A stretch of DNA of 64,000 bases from assembly GCA_003586115.2 (NCBI GenBank), contig QVOM02000126.1, forward strand, positions 8,896,056 to 8,960,055, read 5' to 3'. Of this stretch, positions 56,099 through 64,000 are shown one piece after another (position 1 is the first letter of the stretch; each line of letters begins with the position of its first letter). The notes below the pieces were generated by a model that saw only the letters and a program-made list of their open reading frames with translations, was not told where the DNA came from and made no database searches. The DNA is from Salvator merianae. Lineage: Eukaryota > Chordata > Lepidosauria > Squamata > Teiidae. The position numbers and the translations under genes were made by a program.

Positions 56099-56649
56099 CG
56101 CTCGGATGGCTTCTGGTGGCCTGAAGCGAAGTGGTTTCAAAATCTGGTGGCAGGCAGCAGAGGTAGGATGGTGGTTGGCCTCTCCTGTCCAAGGGCAGGG
56201 GAGATGGCAAGAGGCAATCATGAGACCTTGTCTGGAGGGAGCCAAAGTCTATTTAAGGATCTTCATCACAATTTTTGTGTCACAGCAGTCTGAGGCTTTG
56301 TGCCACGTTTTTCTTTTGATGTCCGGAGTGCCACCTTTTTTCTTGTCTTTGCATCAGGCCTAAAAGTCCATGCAGAAGGATGCTTTGGGGCAACTTCAGG
56401 TTGCTTGGGGTGGAGTGGACAACTATGTCCTCCAGCCTCCCAAACACTGACAAGGGTGATTTAACTGGAGCCTGGTTAAACTTTGAGGCTGCGCTTGTTG
56501 GGAAATTTGACTCCCAGCCACTGTCTGAATGTGCGTGGTGGCCAGGAATCAACTGAGCATGTGCAAATGCTCCTGGAATCCCAAGTGTGTCAGACTCCTG
56601 CCCACTTATGGCCCCCAACAAGGATTCCAGGTGTGTTTGGGGCTACAGT
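56099..56649. other. No recognisable gene or repeat
   Basis: Nothing supportable seen. Confidence 0.4.
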
Positions 56650-56855
56650 AGAGCGCCCTCTACTGGCCTCTAGCTCCAGTCAACCTAGCTGTTCGAAAGC
56701 AAGTAATTGCAAGTAGATAAATAGGGAGCATCACTTGTGTGATGCGGAAGATAGATAGATGTAAGCCTTCGGGTGAAAAATAACCTTGTAAGCCGCTTTG
56801 AGTCAGCTTCGGCCGAGAAAAGTGGGGTATAAAAACCAAATTCTTCTTCTTCTAC
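56650..56855 (+). mobile_element. Sauria-like SINE, 5'-truncated
   Basis: Begins in the 'gcgccctctactggcctcta' block, so the tRNA head is missing, and runs through the conserved core to 'ggggtataaaaaccaaattc' and (TTC)n. Confidence 0.9.
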
Positions 56856-56964
56856 TACTGAGGGTGGCATTCAACCATAGCAGTGTTCAGTGGTGGTGTG
56901 TAGTCTGGCCAGCGTGACCACAACCCACGGGATGGCTGCTTCATGCTGTGGCCTGACACTTGCC

Positions 56965-57290
56965 TCTTTTGTTGATTTATTTGTATTTTTATCCTGCCCT
57001 ATACCCAAAGGTCTCAAGGAGAATTACAAGGGTAAAAACAAAATTTAAAATGAAGCCACTAAAAGCAGTAACAGCATCTGAAAATGGTGAGGGGGAAACT
57101 ATTTCCTCAGGTGATGTATATAATGAAGATGCCTGGCATACCTAAGAGAGAAGCTATTTCATAGTCTGGGGGCTACCACTGAGAAGGCCCTATCCTGGTT
57201 CCCCACCTCTTTAACTACTGAAAGTGGTCATACAAGCCAGAGTGCCTTACCTGCAGATCTTAAGGCATGGGCATGTTGATATGGGAGAAG
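56965..57290 (-). mobile_element. L2-clade LINE, 3' end
   Basis: Reversed tail 'ctatacccaaaggtctcaag' at 57000. Further along, 'catagtctgggggctaccac' and 'gagaaggccctatcctgg' are the reverse of the APRLW and RAFS motifs. Confidence 0.8.
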
Positions 57291-57815
57291 GATGAATGAA
57301 GTCATCCTGCTCTGTTCCTTTAGTTCTAGTTGCATGACTGCACAGTACCCACAGAAGGGCCTTGTCTGTTTGACTCTGACACCAACTCCTTTAACAAACA
57401 TTATTGTGCGAGTGTTTTGCCATGCATTCACTGAAAGCAGAAAGGCAAACAACTGGGACTGGGAGATGCTTTCCCACCAAACAATGTCTTCTCCCTGCAG
57501 AACGGAGAGGGGAGAAAAATCAAGGTTTCGATGTCTTTGCTGGACACAATTTTAAATTTGATATTAATTAAATTAATTCAGTAAATAACTAATTAATTAA
57601 TATCCTGCCCTAAACTGCAGTCTCAGGAGGGAGGGAGGGAGGGAGGGAAGGTGGGGGGAGGGAGAGACAGGGGAGTGAGGGAGGGAGAGAAGGAGAATGG
57701 CTGGTGCTATCTTCCTAATCTAGGCTAGGAATGTTCTCTATGACACAGGCTATAGGCCTGTAGAACTTTCCTTAGGAAGTGAATAGAATGCTCCAAGGGT
57801 AACTGATGAATCTTT
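57291..57815. other. Unrecognised; includes (GGGA)n
   Basis: A purine-rich GGGA/GGAGAGA repeat spans about 57626-57695. The rest is unassigned. Confidence 0.5.
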
Positions 57816-58250
57816 GGATCTGTTCACACTTGCACACTAGGGAGCACTCGGACACTCATTAATGAAGTGCGTCCTTACTTTGTGGAGGCCGAAGAGACTG
57901 GAAGCAGGCTACAGCAGCTCCCAATTGCTGCTAGCTGTGGAACACAAAATTGTGCTCCACAGCTCTACTGGGAGCAGCTGGACAGCTCCCATTATGCAGC
58001 GTTTGCACCCACTTCCAGGTGTGAACGCTATGTGGCATGGTGTGACTACGGCTGCACAGTCACACCACGTCCCCAGTCACCATGGCAGTACCCAGATGTT
58101 TCCCCGTCCACTGTCATGGTGGGTGGGCAGCATTCACACCGTGAGCGCTGGAAGCCTGTTGCTGGGATGTTCCAGCCCTCGCAGCGCGAATGGCCACTGT
58201 ACTGCGAGGTCGATTCCGAACATTCCAAGATGGGAAGTGTGGAAGGGCCC
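57816..58250. mobile_element. Family A MITE
   Basis: A 435-bp element, ends GGATCTGTTCACACTTGC and (reversed) GGGCCCTTCCACACTTCCC, flanked by TTT at 57813-57815 and 58251-58253. Colinear with 2783: 'gtggaacacaaaattgtgctccac' hairpin, then 'gatgttccagccctcgcag'. The 178-codon frame across it is chance. Confidence 0.88.
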
Positions 58251-58595
58251 TTTGTTGCTCTGATAGGATATTCCAACTGCCGATCTATTGACCAGCAAAG
58301 GTTTGGATGTGGCAGAAAGTGGTCCCAAAAGTGTTGCTTGCCCTCTGCCATGGCGCAAGTCCTGACCATTGTCTCTGGCAATGAAACTGTCTGTTTCTTG
58401 TAGTGCAGTGTCAGATTGGTCCAGAGGAAGTCAGGGGCAAGATCCAAGATGGGGCACAGAGCTGCCGACCTGGACATGTGGGTCTGCACTACTGGGCGCT
58501 CCAGATCCCATGGGGACTCTTGCAGCAGTGGAAGTGCTGTCAGAAATCCGCGGGCATTTTGATGCTGTAGTGACTGTGGCTGCATCGTTTACCAT

Positions 58596-58747
58596 CCGAG
58601 GCGGCCTGTTGCTTTAAGGGTGGGTGTTCGGAACCTGCAGGAAGGGGGCGATCGCTGTTCGTAGGGCCTCCGGAGGCCCTGTGAACAGCGATTGCCCCCT
58701 TCCCGCAGGTTCCGAACACCTGCCCTTAAAGCGATTGGCCACTGCTG
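58596..58747. mobile_element. Family B hAT-like fold-back MITE
   Basis: A 152-bp near-perfect palindrome: 'ttaagggtgggtgttcggaa' pairs with 'ttccgaacacctgcccttaa', and 'gggggcgatcgctgttcg' with 'gaacagcgattgccccc'. Flanks TTTACCAT (58588-58595) and CTTACCAT (58748-58755). Confidence 0.92.
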
Positions 58748-58755
58748 CTTACCAT

Positions 58756-59385
58756 ATGTTTGTCCCATGGCTGCCATGATCATTTATGCCGTCACCTGGG
58801 CTAAACTCTAATGATGAAGGTAGTTGAAAGACAGCTTGCACTTGTCACTTTTCTGGGAGTCCCAGGGACTAAATGGGAGCAGAAGGCTGGATCATCCTGA
58901 GCTCCAGAAGCCCAGAAAACCTGGAAATAACAGCTGTGTGGCTGCAGGCAGAGGAGAAAAGTGGTTTACGCAGTGCCTCAGAGGCTCCCTTTCTTTAAGG
59001 CTGTTCTTACTTAGAAGACTGTTTGCATTTCTAATTAAAAGCAAAAGGTTGCATTCCAGCTCCCTGAAAATTCTTTCGCTAAAGCTGCGTGTTGTGCAAT
59101 TCTGTGCTGTCAAGCTTAATGGATATTCAGCTCTGTGTTCCCTACAGGGAAGGGGCAGCTAAGCGATACGCACCATTTTTAATTTTGCTTATTAGAAAAT
59201 GTACATATTTTTCTTCATTTGTCCATTGTATAGTGACATTCAGAACAGGCAGCTAATACCAGTAAATTTTGCAAAATGCAGAAATACAGCTCTTTGCCAG
59301 CTTGCTGTTTGGAGACAGAATTTTGGAGCTAATAATATGAATTTTATTTTAGATCAGGGGGCTCAACCCGGACCCTTTCAGAGGT
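58756..59385. other. No recognisable gene or repeat
   Basis: Nothing supportable seen. Confidence 0.4.
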
Positions 59386-59387
59386 TC

Positions 59388-59475
59388 CTAGACTGCAGCT
59401 TCCAACATTCCACTCACAGAATTCCTTGCCAGCTGAGAGTGGAATGATGGGAGTTGTAGTCCAGATAAATCTGGA
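59388..59475. mobile_element. ACTACAACTCCC fold-back element
   Basis: 'gactgcagcttccaacattcc' pairs with 'ggaatgatgggagttgtagtc'; the loop has 'ccttgccagctgag'. The last part, 'ctggagggctg', is the usual end. Confidence 0.65.
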
Positions 59476-59608
59476 GGGCTGAAGACTGAGACCTCTGTTT
59501 ACCAGACGTGGATTAGCAGCAGCTTTGATCTAGCAGTGCTCACAGACAGGCACAATGGATTGCTAGACTCCTCCCAGCTATTCCCCCGAAAACGACATTT
59601 TTAATTTG

Positions 59609-60502
59609 GGGCCTTTTTGCACTGGCTGGTATATCGGTCCAGCGCAAGGCAGAGACCTCCTTTTGGGTCTCTTGTTCTGCACTCTGGAGCAGAACAGAAG
59701 AGGCCCGGCCCCCTGCTAGACTATTCCATCTGCACTGGGTGGAGTGTAGCCTGGTCTGGGTCACCAAAATAGCCACCTAGTTTAGGATACTCCTAGATAA
59801 ACAGGCCTACTGGCCGTCCAGGATCCTCTGGAACGGAACAGGGAGGGGTGCAGAAGAAGAAGGAGGAGGAGGAGGTGGAGGAGGAGGAGGAGGAGAATAA
59901 TTTGTTTTTTATACCCCGCTTTTCTCGGCCGAAGCTGACTCAAAGTGGCTTACAAGGTTATTTTTCGCCTGAAGGCTTACATCTATCTATCTTCTGCATC
60001 ACACAATGTGATGCTCCCTATTCATCTACTTGCAATTACTTGCTTTTGAACAGCTAGGTTGACTGGAGCTAGAGGCCAGTAGAGGGCGCTCATCCCCTCT
60101 ACACGGCAGACAAGGGCCTCAAACTCCGATCCTCCTATTGAAAGATCAGTGCCTTAACCTTCTGTGCCACCGTGCCTCCTTGTTGTACCAGCACAATCAG
60201 GCACAAGGCTCCCTGTTCCGGTTTAGCAGGGGGACCCATTTCGGTGGTGCACCAAGTTGCACTATCAAAGTGAGTCCCCCTGGGGATCTCAGGCCAGGAG
60301 ATTTCATTCCTGGCTGTTGGAGCCCTTTCAGGAGGCTCCAAAGCTCATTTGAACTTCAGAGTGGTGCAGGGCCTGTCCCAAAACAGGCTGTCCAAGTGTA
60401 GATGGCCTTGTACTGGGGCCGGTGGACCACTCCAACTGCAACCCATTCCAGTCAGTGGTTCCAGCTGGAGCAGTACAGCCCCTTCAAGCGTGGAAACGGC
60501 CT
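59609..60502. mobile_element. Family A MITE carrying a SINE
   Basis: Left end GGGCCTTTTTGCACTGG; right end, reversed, AGGCCGTTTCCACGCTTG. The parts outside the SINE (59609-59851 and 60179-60502) match 24144 in reverse. Flanks TTG and TAG match at two of three bases. Confidence 0.65.
59852..60178 (-). mobile_element. Sauria-like SINE, full length, inside a MITE
   Basis: The most complete copy: (GGA/GAA)n tail at 59852-59897, 'ataccccgcttttctcggcc', core with 'gaacagctaggttgactgga', and a tRNA-like head ending 'tctgtgccaccgtgcctcc'. Its B-box half reads, reversed, 'ggatcggagtttgaggccc'. Confidence 0.92.
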
Positions 60503-60755
60503 TAGTCTGGGAGTTCCTGCATCTTCCTGAAAGGCTCAGCGCGGTGCCACTGATGCTGCTGTCCGGCATGATTTGTGCCAACTCAGCTTTGGATCAGAGA
60601 CCTGGGAATTTGCTGAGCATGGGAAAAAGACAATCAAAAGAAAACAGGTTGATACAGCAAATTCCTGGATGCTCGATCCGATGCTGAGTCATTACCAGCG
60701 AAGAGATATCCAGCAGCCTCTTTTGCACCAGATGGGATAACTCCATCTTTCTTTT

Positions 60756-61387
60756 AAGAAGTCATAGTAAATGTTGGAAATGTAAGAAGCATGAGGGTAC
60801 TTTTTATCATATGTGGTGGACTTGTGTAAAAACCAAAAAGTTTTGGGTTCAAATTCACATAGTAATGCAGAAAATCTTAAAGACAAACATTCCTTTTAGA
60901 CCAGAATTATTCCTACTGGGGATAGTGGAAAATAATGTTGAAGGTGTCAATGTGCTATTGCAAAATATGGTAACTGCTGCCAGAATTGTATATGCTCAGA
61001 AGTGGAAAGGGGAGATAATACCAACGGTGGGGGATTGGTTAGTTAAAATGATGGAGCTAGCCGAGATGGACAAACTGACAAATCTTTTGAGAAATAAGAC
61101 AGTTGATAGGTTTTACAGGAACTGGAAACCCTTTATTGACTTTCTGCAAGAGCTGGACAATGGACTTGTGATTGCTGGATTCGAAGAGTGAAAAAGAAAG
61201 AAGAGTTTCGGTGAAAAAAAGAAGAAGGAAGGAGAACAAGACATTGAAGAACATGAAGTTTAGAAGAAACTGTTAATGAAGGAGGAACTTGATAATAATA
61301 GTGATATAAGAATGTAATGTAAACTGTAATTTTATATATTTGAAATACAATAACAATAAAATATGCAAAAAAAGAAGAAGTCATAGT
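60756..61387 (+). mobile_element. L1-clade LINE, short 5'-truncated insertion with 13-bp TSD
   Basis: AAGAAGTCATAGT occurs exactly at 60756-60768 and 61375-61387 and brackets the 606-bp insert 60769-61374. The insert starts inside ORF2, has a short 3' UTR with 'aataaaatatgc' and an A-rich tail. The left target junction reads TTTT/AAGAAG, consistent with an L1 endonuclease cut. The open frame and clean duplication suggest a young copy. Confidence 0.95.
60769..61191 (+). pseudogene. L1 ORF2 C-terminus (zinc-knuckle part)
   Basis: A 140-codon frame open from the insertion point to a stop at 61191. It begins KCWKCKKHEGTFYHMWWTC, a C-X2-C-X8-H-X4-C motif typical of the L1 ORF2 C-terminal cysteine region, followed by VKTKKFWVQIHIVMQK and the rest of the C-terminal domain to VIAGFEE. 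No reverse transcriptase or endonuclease is present, so the copy cannot move itself. No internal stop is seen, unlike the L1 at 49888. Confidence 0.9.
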
Positions 61388-61628
61388 TTCCCCACAATGA
61401 CTCCCTCAGATGCTGCTGTAGATTCCCACATGTGTGCATGCACATAAACTTTGGGTGGAAGGATTGGCAGATTTATAAATGCCTGGATCTATACTGTTCG
61501 TGTAAGTCATAATTCCTTCCTTCCTTGGAAATTGCTCTAAGAACTGCCAAAGCAGTCCCTCCTTCCTCTTCTAGTCTTTTTAGCTTTGGTGGTCACACTC
61601 CAGACTTTGGGATGTGATTACCTTTATA

Positions 61629-61839
61629 CAGCAGCGGCCAGCAGCTTTAAGCCCGGGTGTTCGTGCCACACACAAAGCGCGCCATGGGTGTTTGCGGGGC
61701 CTCCAGGCCCCCGTACTGCCTCAGCAGGTTGCCTAGCGACCTGCTGAGGCAGTACAGAGGCCTGGAGGCCCCGCAAACACCCATGGCATGCTTCACGTGC
61801 GATGCGAACACCCGGGCTTAAAGCTGCCGGCTGCTGCTG
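61629..61839. mobile_element. Family B hAT-like fold-back MITE with exact 8-bp duplication
   Basis: A 211-bp element from CAGCAGCGGCCAGCAGCTTT to AAAGCTGCCGGCTGCTGCTG, flanked by CCTTTATA at 61621-61628 and 61840-61847. The arms pair over nearly the whole length; the centre has 'cctcagcaggttgcctagcg' and 'cgacctgctgagg' around a short loop. Longest family B copy. Confidence 0.95.
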
Positions 61840-61847
61840 CCTTTATA

Positions 61848-62989
61848 AGGCAGGGCTGGCAGAAGAACATGTATTTTTAGCAGCTTCAAAAGAAAGGCCT
61901 AATTCACCGATAGGAACAGGGTGCGTCAGTGTTCTAGACAAGCTACTCAGGTTTTTAAATACCCTTCTGTAAACACAAAACAACTTAAGAAGTTGCCGCT
62001 AAGTAGAAGGAAGCAGCAAAATAAATTACAAACACACACAAGCAAACACCAAGCAAAACACTATTCAAGGGGGCTATTTAAAGTGTGCACTTTGGGTTTC
62101 CATCTGCCATATTTAGATGCCATTTTAGGAAAGGATGGAGACAGAAACAGGTGATTATATTACTAGGTAGCAAAACAAAGGAGGTACTGTTGTATCCGCC
62201 GGTCTGCTGAGGGAAGAGAGACAGAATGTTAAAATAAACAGGCACCGTTACAATTGAGGGCCTTTCCTTTCCCCTCCTTATTTTCTCAGTCAATTTCCTG
62301 TTTGGGGATGGAAAATTTCACCAGAACTAAAAAGAATGGAGACCTGCTTGCCATTCAGTGGTAAATATGTCTCCCTTTCAGTGCTGTTTGGTGTCAGGTA
62401 GCACCTGCTTTGCTTCAAGGAAGTTCCATTTGTTAGAAATGTGTGACCCCTGGCAAACCTTCATCTTGCACTGAAGTTCAGAGGGAGTCCCATGGTGTGA
62501 TCAGATTCACTTAAAGAGGTGCCCTCTGGGCAAATTTGAGTCTGTAATGACAGACATTTTTCCTTGCATTCACCTTACTCCGGCTTGAAGTCATAGGAAA
62601 GTTGACTCCTCAATATTCTAGATTTCATAGCTCTAAAGATGTCTCTTCCTTTCAAGTCTGGTTGGGCAGGAAACTACATAGGCAAGGAGGTGGGAGGTGC
62701 TCACTGAATGGCCAGTCAGCGCCAAGCACCCTTAGTCAGGGTATGTATTGCCTGATTGGATGCAAATATAGGCTGCAGTGTGGCAAAATAAAGGTAGGTT
62801 CTCAGCTGTATATTCGGTTAATTGTTTGGAAGGCATTTTTTTTGAGCATCTGGGGATGGGACACTTTTTCTAAAGGGGATGACTGAAAAAAGCACTGTCT
62901 GATTGCACCCCCACTTATCAAACATTCTTGCATTCCAGATAATGTGCTGCTTACTTCTCAATGCTCGATCTTTAGACAAGGTAGAAGTA
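61848..62989. other. No recognisable gene or repeat
   Basis: About 1.1 kb; nothing supportable. Confidence 0.4.
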
Positions 62990-63790
62990 TAACAACATAA
63001 GAAATGCTCTGCTGGATGAGACCAGTGGCCTACTGAATTCAGCAGCCTGTTCACACAGGTTCCAACCACATAGCCACTTGCAGCAGTCTTCCAGGTGTTT
63101 AGAGGGCAGGGGCGACAAACCATTCAAGCACCCATTTGGTCCCTGGGACTCATGGAACAGCACAAGATTTGTCTTGTTAAACTATTCTTGGCCCACCCTT
63201 ACTGTTCGTTCCACTCATGATTTCCACGTAAATGCACAGGATATCCAGGAGATGACTCAACAGCTGAGCATGCAGCCACAGCTGCTGCTGGGAACAAAAA
63301 CATGGTGGACCTGCAGCTGCATTTCTGGTCCTGGCAGTGATACTGGAGGTGTTTTTGGCTGCTGCAAATAGCATTTCATTGCTACAGCACTCCCTCTGGG
63401 TTCTGCAACAGTGCACAATGGAGACCAGGCCGTGGGTCACCAGGTCCTGAGGCTGATACTCAGATACTGCTAGTCTGGCAGGTGCCACAGTGGCCAACCA
63501 GTTGTGTATGAAACCACAGTTTGCCACTCTCATAGTCTCCAGCAGCTGGCCTTTTCAGGCTCATTGCCTCCCATGGGACCCAGTAGACTTTGATAATCCC
63601 ATCCTCCATGAATGTCTCTAAGACTTTCTTGAAGCCATCCAAGCAGATCACCAATATCATATCTCATGGCAGTGAATTAATTGAGCATTCTGTGAAGGAA
63701 TGCTTCCTTTTGTCTGACCTGATTATTCCATGGTTCATCCTCATTGGGCAATTCTGGTTCTCATATTTTGGGAAAGGAAGAAAAACTTAC
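62990..63790 (-). mobile_element. Old CR1 LINE fragment
   Basis: 'agaaatgctctgctggatga' near 63000 and 'aaggaatgcttccttttgtc', 'cctcattgggcaattctgg' near 63690-63750 are reversed ends and C-terminal blocks of the same old subfamily as 19795. Between them lies unrelated or highly diverged sequence. Confidence 0.6.
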
Positions 63791-63845
63791 CCTCAGGGAC
63801 AAAACAAAGGTGTAATAGGTCCCAGACACAATGGAGACCAAGGAT

Positions 63846-64000
63846 GATTCCGCACTGGTGGGTATCCTGGACCACGAAGCATACTAGGAACCTCCCTTCC
63901 AGATGCTGGTGTGATCGAAGGGAGGCCCCATCCCTAGCTAGTACACTCTGTCTACACAGGATGAAACATAGACCAGACCACCAGGCCCAAAATGGCAAAT
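63846..64000. mobile_element. Family A-related MITE entering the window edge
   Basis: 'gattccgcactggtgggta', 'ggaccacgaagcatactagg' and 'accagaccaccaggccca' resemble parts of 59609 and 21230. The right end lies beyond the window. Confidence 0.5.

Noticed and set aside
57867..58403. 178- and 179-codon frames on both strands at 57.9-58.6 kb
   Set aside because: They lie over family A MITE 57816-58250 and flanks, with no family motif. GC-rich MITE interiors give long chance frames.

Overview
This window reads as intergenic DNA from a squamate reptile (lizard or snake). I found no exon of a host gene, no rRNA, no functional tRNA and no CRISPR. The assignment rests on the mix of transposable elements: CR1 LINEs with the (ATTCTATG)n-type tail, L2-clade LINEs, BovB/RTE LINE remnants, L1 ORF2 remnants, and a tRNA-derived SINE whose central part reads like the squamate Sauria SINE. 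Almost all open frames over 60 codons are chance frames in repeats or microsatellites. The coding sequence I trust is retrotransposon debris: CR1 reverse transcriptase at about 12.4-13.5 kb (-), L2 at 3.6-4.2 kb (-) and 16.0-16.9 kb (-), BovB at 26.6-27.3 kb (-), and L1 at 49.9-53.4 kb (+) and 60.77-61.37 kb (+).

The striking feature is the density of short non-autonomous DNA transposons (MITEs). Family A has termini like GGGCCTGTTTGCACTT, about 115-890 bp copies, and 3-bp target-site duplications (TSDs), which best fits PIF/Harbinger. It has about 17 full or partial copies. Family B is a GC-rich fold-back element with termini like CAGCGGCGG...CCGCTG and 8-bp TSDs, a hAT signature, with seven copies. 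There is one Tc1/mariner-like element with TA TSDs at 6794-7286, plus several smaller hairpin families: TIR TGCATCCAGA, a conserved TTGCCACA-gatac palindrome, and ACTACAACTCCC fold-backs.

Layout: 0-5 kb MITEs, CR1 tail and an L2 fragment holding a MITE; 5-12 kb mariner, possible solo LTR, L2 and CR1 tails; 11.5-13.5 kb large MITE and the best CR1; 15-17.3 kb hAT MITE, L2 and BovB; 19-26 kb tandem repeats, CR1, MITEs, possible LTR; 26.1-27.4 kb L2, then BovB with a nested microsatellite and hAT MITE; 27.7-30.7 kb a repeat-poor stretch; 31-34 kb a MITE cluster; 34.3-34.9 kb a large compound microsatellite; 35-40 kb mostly unrecognised DNA with a dimeric SINE; 40.4-41.8 kb CR1 fragments split by a 545-bp MITE; 43.2-43.7 kb a SINE running into a 175-base assembly gap; 47-53.4 kb CR1/L1 debris in which one L1 is split by several later insertions; 54-64 kb MITEs, SINEs, a young-looking L1 with a 13-bp TSD, and CR1.

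The nesting allows relative dating. L1, L2, CR1 and BovB copies were already present when families A and B jumped into them, and a SINE has inserted into a family A copy. Family names come from recognition of motifs and termini, not database searches.
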